Below are positions 1-5,731 of a stretch of DNA of 6,864 nt, piece after piece. The DNA comes from Candidatus Bipolaricaulota bacterium (lineage in GTDB: Bacteria > Bipolaricaulota > Bipolaricaulia > UBA7950 > UBA9294): the NCBI GenBank assembly GCA_003979035.1, contig RXOA01000082.1, positions 1 to 6,864 on the forward strand. Reading direction: 5' to 3'. The translations under genes were made by a program, and so were the position numbers. Each line of letters starts with the position of its first letter. Position 1 is the first letter of the stretch. The notes beneath the pieces are model-generated. The model had not been told where the DNA came from. It ran no database searches and saw nothing but the letters and a program-made list of their open reading frames with translations.

Positions 1-684
1 AAGACGGTTGGCGATCCTCGGCGTTCCTCTGGCCCGCGTTGCCAGTTCCAGTGCACCTTCCTCCGTAACGTCTACGTCGAGAAGGATTCCCGCACGCCGG
101 ATGATCGCCGCCAATTCCGCCGCACCGTAGAAGTTCAAGCGAAACGAGACTTCAAAGCGATCCCGCAACGGAGCGGAGATCAACCCGGAGCGCGTCGTTG
201 CTCCGATCAGCGTAAACGGTGGCAGATCGATCCGCAAAGACTGTGCGTTGGGCCCTTCACCGAGGATGATGTCGATCTTTGAATCCTCCATCGCCGGGTA
301 GAGAATCTCCTCGACGTTCCGACGCAACCGATGGATCTCATCAATGAACAAGACGTCGCAGGGTTGAAGGTTGGTCAGGATCGCCGCAAGATCACCGGCC
401 TTGTCGATCGCGGGCCCCGAAGTGACGCGAATGTTGACTCCCATCTCCGACGCGATGATGTGAGCCAATGTGGTCTTTCCCAATCCCGGGGGAGAATGGA
501 GCAGCACGTGATCGAGATGTTCGCCGCGTTTCTGGGCCGCACAGACATAGATGCGGAGCTTCTCACGAATATCTTCCTGCCCCACGAACTCATCCAACCG
601 GCCTGGGCGAAGATTCGTCAGAATCTCGTCTTCGGATACATCCTCGAGATGATAATTGGGATCGGCAATCCGTTCATCGCGCAT
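1..684 (-). CDS. ruvB: Holliday junction branch-migration ATPase RuvB, N-terminal 228 residues (3' end beyond the window)
   Basis: RuvB is the hexameric AAA+ motor that, with RuvA, drives Holliday-junction branch migration in cytoplasmic recombinational repair. The minus-strand frame is open from an ATG at 684 to the left edge and holds 228 residues of a protein usually about 340 long; the winged-helix DNA-binding end is missing. Visible landmarks: the N-terminal RuvB stretch LRPGRLDEFVGQ (25-36), Walker A SPPGLGKTT (64-72, Lys70), the segment RVTSGPAIDKAGDLAAIL (86-103), Walker B DVLFIDEIHRL (110-120), LYPAMED (128-134), and the sensor/arginine-finger segment GATTRSGLISAPLRDRF (161-177, finger Arg174). 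Two usually glycine positions differ: Ser64 opens Walker A, and Glu178 follows RDRF. No in-frame ATG lies just upstream of 684 and no Shine-Dalgarno sits at normal spacing. The gene is divergent from ribF. The identification is secure; the exact start is fairly secure. Confidence 0.96.
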   Translation of the reverse strand, partial: MRDERIADPNYHLEDVSEDEILTNLRPGRLDEFVGQEDIREKLRIYVCAAQKRGEHLDHVLLHSPPGLGKTTLAHIIASEMGVNIRVTSGPAIDKAGDLAAILTNLQPCDVLFIDEIHRLRRNVEEILYPAMEDSKIDIILGEGPNAQSLRIDLPPFTLIGATTRSGLISAPLRDRFEVSFRLNFYGAAELAAIIRRAGILLDVDVTEEGALELATRARGTPRIANRL

Positions 685-695
685 TGGCTTTTCGC

Positions 696-725
696 ATTGT
701 AACGCTCCGCATCCCGCGCGTTCAA
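696..725 (-). promoter_or_regulatory. Candidate sigma-70-type promoter for ruvB
   Basis: Read on the minus strand, TTGAAC (720-725) is followed after 18 bp by TACAAT (696-701). The -10 matches the TATAAT consensus at five of six bases and the -35 matches TTGACA at four of six. Only 11 bp separate the -10 from the ruvB ATG, so transcription would begin about 4-5 nt before the start codon and give a nearly leaderless message. That fits the lack of a well-placed ribosome binding site. This is pattern matching only; in GC-rich DNA such matches arise by chance. Confidence 0.4.
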
Positions 726-783
726 CTCCCCGCACCAGGCGGGATCGGCCGTGCCTTTCAAGTACCATGGATGGAAGACCCCG

Positions 784-790
784 AAAGGAG
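784..790 (+). promoter_or_regulatory. Ribosome binding site that fixes the ribF start
   Basis: AAAGGAG ends 5 nt before the ATG at 796. It favours that start over the in-frame GTG at 751, which lacks such a site and would add 15 residues not expected before the nucleotide-binding motif of RibF. Confidence 0.75.
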
Positions 791-795
791 AGCGT

Positions 796-1713
796 ATGGA
801 GACGGTCGTGGCGATCGGCAACTTCGACGGCGTCCACCTTGGCCACCAGGCGGTGCTCGCCGAGACGCGACGCAAGGCGGATCGGCATGGTCTGCGCGCC
901 GTCGTCTTCACCTTCGACATCCCCTCAAGGTGCCTCGCGTCTCCGCGAGGCAGCAGCCCACGGGCGCGCTGCATCCTCTCCCCAGGCATGGTCAAATCAG
1001 CGCTTCTCCGACCGACCGTCGACCAAGTTGTCTCCGTGCCCTTCGCCACGGTCCGCGACATGGATGCCGATCGGTTCGTCGTGGAGATTCTTGGGCGCGA
1101 ACTGCACGCGGCCGCCGTGGTCGTCGGTGATGCCTTCCGCTTCGGCGCCTCGCGAGCGGGAGATGCGAGCGAGATTCGCAGGTGGCTGCCAACAGGGGAT
1201 GTGACATCCGTTCCCGCGGTCCTGCTGGCCGGAGAACCCATTAGCAGCAGTCGAGTCCGCGCCTGCCTCCGTCAAGGGAGCATCGAAGAGGCGACCGAGC
1301 TGCTCGGGCGGTTCCCGATCTACGCCGGTCCGGTTGTCCGGGGCGATGGCATCGGACGGCGACTTGGAGCCCCGACGATCAACGTTCAGGTCCCCGAGGA
1401 GACCATCATTCCACCCGATGGGGTTTATGCCGCCTGGTGTTTCGTGGAGAGCCGAGGATTTCCGTCCGCAGTGTACATCGGGGCCCGCCCCACATTCAGA
1501 GGCGCGGAAGAGCGCTTCGAGACTCACTTGTTGACAGCAATCGATCCCGAAGTCCAACCCTCTTTCTGCGAAGTGCATTTGATCTCATGGATCCGCCCCG
1601 ATAAGCGGTTCTCCTCTCATCACCAACTCCAACAGCAGATTCAAGCCGATCTTGTGGACATCAAGCACCGACTCGATCATCCTTTCATAGCGCCGCGGCG
1701 CCTCCTCGGTTGA
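796..1713 (+). CDS. ribF: Bifunctional riboflavin kinase / FAD synthetase RibF
   Basis: A cytoplasmic two-domain enzyme that phosphorylates riboflavin to FMN and adenylates FMN to FAD. At 305 residues it is close to the usual length of about 310. The N-terminal nucleotidyltransferase domain shows IGNFDGVHLGH (7-17), DAFRFGASRAGD near 116-127, and ISSSRVR (149-155). The C-terminal flavokinase domain shows GDGIGRRLGAPTINV (183-197) with the PTxN metal/ATP motif, PPDGVYA, IGARPTF, and FETHLL with the likely catalytic Glu242. Two oddities: the usual His-Pro after the TFEP-like strand is replaced (TFDIPSRCL near residue 40), and the usual Asn of NIGxRPTF is Tyr. ATG 796 is chosen for its ribosome binding site and because the conserved strand starts immediately. 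It is first in a long plus-strand run; its stop lies one base before the tsaB start codon. No FMN riboswitch is visible in the 111-bp upstream spacer. Confidence 0.95.
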   Translation: METVVAIGNFDGVHLGHQAVLAETRRKADRHGLRAVVFTFDIPSRCLASPRGSSPRARCILSPGMVKSALLRPTVDQVVSVPFATVRDMDADRFVVEILGRELHAAAVVVGDAFRFGASRAGDASEIRRWLPTGDVTSVPAVLLAGEPISSSRVRACLRQGSIEEATELLGRFPIYAGPVVRGDGIGRRLGAPTINVQVPEETIIPPDGVYAAWCFVESRGFPSAVYIGARPTFRGAEERFETHLLTAIDPEVQPSFCEVHLISWIRPDKRFSSHHQLQQQIQADLVDIKHRLDHPFIAPRRLLG

Positions 1714-1714
1714 A

Positions 1715-2428
1715 ATGGCTCACTCTGGCTCTTACCATTCCCATGGGATGTTGGCCGTAGGACTAGACACAGCGGAGGAAATCGGGAGTGTCGCGCTTGT
1801 TCGGGGATCCGAAACGGTCTCCGAGCATACGATGACGGAGCGTTTGCGCCATGCCGAGCAACTTCTGCCGACGCTCGTCGATCTTCTTGAGGCCAGCGGC
1901 CTGGACAAGCGTGACATTCAGTTGGTTTGTGTCAATCGAGGCCCGGGTTCGTTCACCGGACTGCGGATTGGGTTTGCCACTGGACAAGGGTTGTGTCAGT
2001 CGCTTGGTGTTCCGCTTGTCGGCGTGGATGGGCTGGAGTCGTACCTTTTGCGAACCACGTTGAGCGGCCGAGCGTGTATCGTGGTGCATAGCCGCCGCGA
2101 GTTGTACTACGCTCAATGGTACAATGATGGACACAGCCTGGGGCCGACCGAAATGGTGACAAGAGAGCGATTGATCGATCGCATCGCAAAGAGGTCTCGA
2201 CCTTTGGTGGTTGGTGGAAGTGGTGTTACGCGGCTCCGTGGTCAGCTTCTGGAGCTCGCGAGAGATCATCTGCAAACGGGGATTGTCCCCCTGAAGCTTG
2301 CATCGGAGGATGCGGTGATGCCTTCCGCGTCGGCGATCGGCGTTTTGGGACGACGGCTGTACTGCAAGGACGAAATCCTGTCGGCTGAGCCGGCATATGT
2401 AGAACCGATATTGATCAAGTCTTCATGA
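1715..2428 (+). CDS. tsaB: tRNA threonylcarbamoyladenosine biosynthesis protein TsaB
   Basis: TsaB (formerly YeaZ) is the non-catalytic ASKHA-fold partner of TsaD and TsaE, which attach the threonylcarbamoyl group to A37 of ANN-decoding tRNAs. The 237-residue product has the family start MLAVGLDTAEEIGSVALV, the helix RHAEQLLPTLVDLL, the hallmark GPGSFTGLRIG (76-86), and a strand equivalent to the usual DARRGEVY region, here VHSRRELYYAQWY. The ATG at 1715 follows the ribF stop by one base (TGAAATG), with no clear Shine-Dalgarno, suggesting coupled translation. An in-frame ATG at 1748 would remove an 11-residue His/Ser-rich leader and begin exactly where family members do, but it also lacks a ribosome binding site, so the start is uncertain. 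The family call is firm. Confidence 0.93.
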   Translation: MAHSGSYHSHGMLAVGLDTAEEIGSVALVRGSETVSEHTMTERLRHAEQLLPTLVDLLEASGLDKRDIQLVCVNRGPGSFTGLRIGFATGQGLCQSLGVPLVGVDGLESYLLRTTLSGRACIVVHSRRELYYAQWYNDGHSLGPTEMVTRERLIDRIAKRSRPLVVGGSGVTRLRGQLLELARDHLQTGIVPLKLASEDAVMPSASAIGVLGRRLYCKDEILSAEPAYVEPILIKSS

Positions 2429-2437
2429 GGTGAAACG

Positions 2438-2629
2438 ATGGCTAGGATATGTGAGATCTGCGGGAAGAGGCCTGTGGCGGGAAATGCGATCAGCCACTCT
2501 CACAGGAAAACACGACGGGTTCGCTCTCCGAACATTCAGCGCGTTCACGCTTTTCTGGACGGCAAGCGGAAACACATCTCCGTCTGCACGCGCTGCATCA
2601 AGTCGGGACGCGTCACCAAAGCCGGGTAG
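2438..2629 (+). CDS. rpmB: 50S ribosomal protein L28, zinc-ribbon (four-cysteine) form
   Basis: A 63-residue basic protein of the large ribosomal subunit. It opens MARICEICGKRPVAGN and contains the family stretch SHSHRKTRR followed by PNIQRV. It ends with VCTRCIKSGRV. Two CxxC pairs (Cys5/Cys8 and Cys50/Cys53) mark the zinc-binding 'C+' version rather than the cysteine-free version made under zinc limitation in some bacteria. AGGTG sits a few bases before the ATG, partly overlapping the tsaB stop 9 bp upstream. A GTG in another frame at 2430 opens a longer reading frame, but that product resembles nothing and is rejected. Confidence 0.97.
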   Translation: MARICEICGKRPVAGNAISHSHRKTRRVRSPNIQRVHAFLDGKRKHISVCTRCIKSGRVTKAG

Positions 2630-2680
2630 CGAACGCCCGAACGCGTCGATTCAAAGGCGCAGAGGACCCCAAGGCGACGA

Positions 2681-3163
2681 ATGGTGTTGGAGATCGGTAG
2701 GGTTGTGACCGGCGAGATCACAGAGCAGGACGCGTCCAACCTCAGGGTTCGCTTGCCAAACGGCCAAATCGCGGTCGTCGCGGAGAGCGATCCATCGTCG
2801 GATCTCTGCGATCTTCAAGTCGGTTATCGCGTGCGGGTCAGGGTTCTCGCCTATGATGCGGAGCAGCAAGCGCGGGTGTTGCTGCTGTCCGCGCATCAGC
2901 CCCAAGACGACGATCTGTTCGATCAACGGTTCACAGAGCTGAATCGAGCGCTCACATCGCATGCGCCTTGCGCTCAGCCGCAGCATGATCGTGACTGCGC
3001 TCCACGCGAGCCGTTCATCGAGGAGAGGCTCAAGCAATGGATGCAGAAGGCGGATAGCGACCTATCGCGACTTCGCAAGCATCGCAGCAAGCGCTTGAGC
3101 AAGGAGCTGTATCCGAAAGGGGAGGACGAAGGCCGTCATGCCAAGAGGAACGGTTCGAATTGA
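2681..3163 (+). CDS. Small S1-domain RNA-binding protein
   Basis: A 160-residue protein not matched to a named gene. Residues 4-72 (EIGRVVTGEITEQDASNLRV onward, through GYRVRVRVLAYDAEQQARVLLLS) fit the five-strand S1 RNA-binding fold. A variable acidic/His linker follows, then a basic helical tail from Phe112: FIEERLKQWMQKADSDLSRL and RKHRSKR. The tail resembles the C-terminal motif (roughly FEDKLxKFxKxSEERLSDLKR) of small Firmicutes S1 proteins such as YugI/YabR. That resemblance is recalled, not computed. A likely role is RNA or ribosome binding. The ATG at 2681 has a weak AAGG upstream and starts just before the S1 strand. The gene lies 51 bp after rpmB, and its last 26 bp overlap korD in another frame. 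S1 fold: moderately sure; cellular role: unknown. Confidence 0.78.
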   Translation: MVLEIGRVVTGEITEQDASNLRVRLPNGQIAVVAESDPSSDLCDLQVGYRVRVRVLAYDAEQQARVLLLSAHQPQDDDLFDQRFTELNRALTSHAPCAQPQHDRDCAPREPFIEERLKQWMQKADSDLSRLRKHRSKRLSKELYPKGEDEGRHAKRNGSN

Positions 3164-3368
3164 TGAAGAGCGATGCAAGGGCTGCGGGCTTTGCATCGCC
3201 GCGTGCCCACAGCAGGTGCTCGGCTTCTCGGGTGAACTCAATCATTCCGGCTACAACGTTGTTCACATGGAACGTCCTTCTGCATGTGTCGGGTGCGCCT
3301 TCTGCGCAATGACTTGCCCCGACATCGCAATCGAGGTCTACCGCCAGAAGGTTCCGGCTCAGTCCTAA
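3138..3368 (+). CDS. korD: 2-oxoacid:ferredoxin oxidoreductase delta subunit (2[4Fe-4S] ferredoxin)
   Basis: A 76-residue ferredoxin-type subunit that carries electrons from the thiamine-diphosphate site of the oxidoreductase to external ferredoxin. Two complete cluster motifs are present: CKGCGLCIAACP (Cys13, 16, 19, 23) and CVGCAFCAMTCP (Cys50, 53, 56, 60), enough for two [4Fe-4S] clusters. GAAGG ends 5 nt before the ATG at 3138. The start lies inside the end of the S1 gene (26-bp overlap), and the stop is 15 bp before the alpha subunit. Its position at the head of a delta-alpha-beta-gamma cluster identifies its role; the sequence alone would only say dicluster ferredoxin. Confidence 0.92.
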   Translation: MPRGTVRIDEERCKGCGLCIAACPQQVLGFSGELNHSGYNVVHMERPSACVGCAFCAMTCPDIAIEVYRQKVPAQS

Positions 3369-3372
3369 AGGC

Positions 3373-3380
3373 AAGGAGGA
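3373..3380 (+). promoter_or_regulatory. Strong ribosome binding site of the alpha-subunit gene
   Basis: AAGGAGGA lies in the 15-bp gap after korD and just before the ATG at 3384. It is one of the best Shine-Dalgarno matches in the window and predicts high translation of the alpha subunit. Confidence 0.75.
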
Positions 3381-3383
3381 GCA

Positions 3384-4439
3384 ATGGGAAAACGCGACCT
3401 ATTACGGGGTAACGAAGTGATTGCCGAAGCGGCGATTCGAGCCGGCTGTCAGTGCTATTTCGCTTACCCAATCACGCCTCAAGCCGAGTTGCTGGAACAC
3501 ATGGCCCGGAACATGCCCCGCCTTGGCAGAACATTCGTTCAGGCCGAAAGCGAAATCGCTGCGGTCAGCATGGTCTACGGGGCAGCAGCAGCGGGCGTCC
3601 GCACGATGACGTCTTCCTCTTCGCCCGGGATCAGTTTGAAGCAAGAGGGGATTTCATATCTTGCCGGCTCGAATCTGCCTGCGGTCATCGTGAATGTCGT
3701 TCGCGGCGGCCCAGGCCTCGGGGACATCGCCCCATCGCAGTGTGACTACTTCCAGGCAACCAAAGGAGGCGGTCATGGCGACTATCACATGATCGTCCTT
3801 GCACCGTCTACCGTTCCCGAAGCGGGCGAGCTGACAATGCTTGCCTTCGAATTGGCCGATCGGTACCGGACACCGGTGATGATCCTCACCGATGGGCTCC
3901 TCGGGCAGATGATGGAACCGGTGGAACTCCCCGAACCGATCGATCCGGCATCGATCCCCGCCAAGCCGTGGGCGACCACCGGAGCCTCGGGGCGGGATCC
4001 GAACATCATCCTCAGTTTCGATCTCGATCCCGAAGTCCTCAGGCAAATGAACCTCGACTTGCAGGCGAAGTATCGGCGGATTGAGGAGGCCGAACTCCGC
4101 TACGAGGAAACGATGACCGAGGATGCCGACCTCGTCATCGCCGCCCACGGAACCATGGCCCGTATCGCCGAGACAGTCGTACGCCGGGCACGCGAAGAAG
4201 GGCTCAAGGTCGGGCTGTTCCGCCCAATCACGGTTTGGCCGTTTCCGTATGAGCCATTGCGCGAGCTGTCGTCACATGTCTCCACAGTGCTCACCGTGGA
4301 GATGAGCGCCGGCCAGATGTGGGAAGATGTACGGCTGGCGGTGGCTGAACGGGCGGCAACACCGTTTTACGGGGAAATGGGGGGCATCGTCCCCACGCCA
4401 CGAGACATCCTGAGCGAGGTGAGGAAGCATGCAGGTTGA
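3384..4439 (+). CDS. korA: 2-oxoacid:ferredoxin oxidoreductase alpha subunit (KorA/VorB type)
   Basis: This large subunit combines with the beta subunit to oxidise a 2-oxoacid with CoA to acyl-CoA, CO2 and reduced ferredoxin. The 351-residue product has the pyruvate:ferredoxin oxidoreductase N-terminal domain (about 14-200) with YPITPQAE (28-35), QAESEIAA (53-60, probably contacting the cofactor), and TSSSSPGISLKQEG (76-89). It also has GGPGLGDIAPSQCDYFQATKGGGHGDY. A C-terminal transketolase-like domain follows (about 240-340; LVIAAHGTMARIAETVV then KVGLFRPITVWPFP). It most resembles proteins annotated VorB (branched-chain 2-oxoacid) as well as KorA (2-oxoglutarate), and sequence reading cannot fix the substrate. 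The last 11 bp overlap the beta-subunit gene. Family and subunit role are secure; specificity is open. Confidence 0.95.
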   Translation: MGKRDLLRGNEVIAEAAIRAGCQCYFAYPITPQAELLEHMARNMPRLGRTFVQAESEIAAVSMVYGAAAAGVRTMTSSSSPGISLKQEGISYLAGSNLPAVIVNVVRGGPGLGDIAPSQCDYFQATKGGGHGDYHMIVLAPSTVPEAGELTMLAFELADRYRTPVMILTDGLLGQMMEPVELPEPIDPASIPAKPWATTGASGRDPNIILSFDLDPEVLRQMNLDLQAKYRRIEEAELRYEETMTEDADLVIAAHGTMARIAETVVRRAREEGLKVGLFRPITVWPFPYEPLRELSSHVSTVLTVEMSAGQMWEDVRLAVAERAATPFYGEMGGIVPTPRDILSEVRKHAG

Positions 4440-5187
4440 AACTGCGGACATGGTGAAGGTTTTCTCCCGGCCTCAGAGCCTTACGGCTGCCAAGTCGACG
4501 TACTGCCCCGGATGCCATCACGGCATCTTGACACGGATTATCGGCAAGACGATTGACGAGCTCGGAATCGCTGAACGGACAGTCTGCATCGCGCCCGTCG
4601 GCTGTTCCGTCTTCGCCTACAACTGGTACCGCTGCGATGCCATTCAAGCGGCGCACGGGCGGGCGAGCGCCGTGGCAACCGGGGTGAAGCGCGCCGACCC
4701 GAACCTGATTGTGTTCGCCTATCAGGGCGACGGTGATTTCGCTAGCATCGGCACGGCGGAGTCGATCCATGCCGCGAACCGCGGCGAGAACATCACCGTG
4801 ATCTTCGTGAACAACCAGGTCTACGGGATGACGGGAGGCGAGATGGCGCCAACCTCGTTGGTGCACCAGAAGACAACGACCACACCTGCCGGCCGCGATC
4901 CGGCACAGGTCGGCTATCCGATCCGCTTCTCGGAGATGATTGCCCAGCTCGATGCGCCGACCTACATCACCAGACAGGCGCTCTTCGATACGAGGCGGAT
5001 TCTCGACACGGAAGAGGCAATCAAGAAAGCGTTCGAGAATCAAGTCAACGAGAAGGGGTACTCGCTTGTCGAGGTGCTGAGCACCTGCCCCACCAACTGG
5101 CGGATGTCTCCGATTGCATCCAATAAACACGTCGCCGACGTGGTCACCGAGGTGTTCCCGCTCGGGGATCTCGTGGATAGGAGGTAG
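4429..5187 (+). CDS. korB: 2-oxoacid:ferredoxin oxidoreductase beta subunit (thiamine diphosphate-binding)
   Basis: The thiamine-diphosphate-binding catalytic subunit, 252 residues. It shows CPGCHHG (26-32; most relatives have CPGCGHG), PVGCSVFAYNW, and the cofactor motif GDG (100-102) with NN 26 residues later (128-129). YGMTGGEMAP follows, then the conserved tail VEVLSTCPTNW. The ATG at 4429 overlaps the alpha-subunit end by 11 bp and has GAGG upstream. A second in-frame ATG at 4450 would begin MVKVFSRPQSL, which is where relatives usually begin, so the first seven residues may not be translated. The gene is followed 7 bp later by the gamma subunit. Four subunits in the order delta-alpha-beta-gamma form one enzyme. 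Substrate could be 2-oxoglutarate, a branched-chain 2-oxoacid or another 2-oxoacid. Confidence 0.95.
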   Translation: MQVETADMVKVFSRPQSLTAAKSTYCPGCHHGILTRIIGKTIDELGIAERTVCIAPVGCSVFAYNWYRCDAIQAAHGRASAVATGVKRADPNLIVFAYQGDGDFASIGTAESIHAANRGENITVIFVNNQVYGMTGGEMAPTSLVHQKTTTTPAGRDPAQVGYPIRFSEMIAQLDAPTYITRQALFDTRRILDTEEAIKKAFENQVNEKGYSLVEVLSTCPTNWRMSPIASNKHVADVVTEVFPLGDLVDRR

Positions 5188-5194
5188 AGGTAGC

Positions 5195-5731
5195 ATGGAA
5201 CGCTCAGTCGTAATCGCAGGATTCGGCGGACAAGGCGTCATCCTTGCTGGCAAGATCCTTGCCCAAGCCGGGATGGATCACGGCTTGGAAGTGACCTGGC
5301 TACCTTCTTACGGCCCCGAAATGCGTGGCGGCACGGCGAATTGCACCGTGGTTACATCGGACTCGCCGGTGGGTTCTCCGATCGTGGACGAACCCAGCGC
5401 GCTGGTGGCGATGAACCGCCCGTCGCTTGACAAGTTTGCAGCTCTCGTAGTTGCCGGAGGAACGATTCTCGTCAACAGCTCGCTGATCGAGGCGCCGATC
5501 GAGCGATCCGATGTCCGCGTCGTCTCCGTTCCCCTGAACGCCCTCGCGGCCAAGATCGGAAACGCGAGAACGATCAACATGATTGCTCTTGGCGCGCTGA
5601 TCAAGGCGACGGCAATCGTCCCGCTCGAGACACTCAAGAGAACGATGGAGAAAGCATTCGAGGACAGCGGCAAGGCAAAGCTCGTCGCCGTCAACATCCA
5701 GGCAATCGAGGAAGGATACAACGCTGCATAA
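5195..5731 (+). CDS. korC: 2-oxoacid:ferredoxin oxidoreductase gamma subunit
   Basis: A 178-residue gamma subunit of the POR_gamma family that packs against the alpha/beta core. Its Rossmann-like start has GFGGQGV (9-15), followed by LPSYGPEMRGGTANC (36-50), the signature of this family, and a C-terminal segment NARTINMIALGALIKAT. The frame is open from 5114, but the ATG at 5195 is chosen because the conserved strand begins at its third or fourth residue and GGAGG/GAGG motifs lie just upstream. It starts 7 bp after the beta subunit stop. Its own end overlaps the proposed CTG start of the Nudix gene by 8 bp. Confidence 0.94.
   Translation: MERSVVIAGFGGQGVILAGKILAQAGMDHGLEVTWLPSYGPEMRGGTANCTVVTSDSPVGSPIVDEPSALVAMNRPSLDKFAALVVAGGTILVNSSLIEAPIERSDVRVVSVPLNALAAKIGNARTINMIALGALIKATAIVPLETLKRTMEKAFEDSGKAKLVAVNIQAIEEGYNAA
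5709..5716 (+). promoter_or_regulatory. Ribosome binding site supporting a CTG start for the Nudix gene
   Basis: AGGAAGGA lies inside the last codons of the gamma-subunit gene. Its AAGGA ends 7 nt before an in-frame CTG at 5724. No ATG or GTG exists in the Nudix frame in this region, and the other candidate, TTG at 5781, has no comparable site. Confidence 0.55.

Noticed and set aside
729..743. Short hairpin CCCGC-ACCAG-GCGGG in the ruvB-ribF spacer
   Set aside because: A 5-bp stem with no T-run is too weak for a terminator, and the spacer is far too short and simple for an FMN riboswitch.
468..1241. Overlapping open frames of about 200 codons on both strands across the ruvB-ribF spacer and ribF start
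   Set aside because: They overlap the conserved RuvB and RibF sequences in other frames, are Arg/Pro/Ser-rich and resemble no family.
2430..2708. GTG-started 92-codon frame overlapping rpmB
   Set aside because: The L28 frame at 2438 is unmistakable, and the overlapping product has no family features.
4529..4560. TTGACA-like hexamers inside korB, ribF and korC as internal promoters
   Set aside because: None is followed at 16-18 bp by a reasonable -10 element, and all lie within conserved coding sequence.
4291..5253. A 320-codon open frame on the minus strand opposite korB
   Set aside because: It lies wholly opposite the clearly conserved korA end, korB and korC start, has low-complexity Arg/Pro/His-rich composition and no recognisable motif. 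Long antisense frames are expected opposite GC-rich codon usage.
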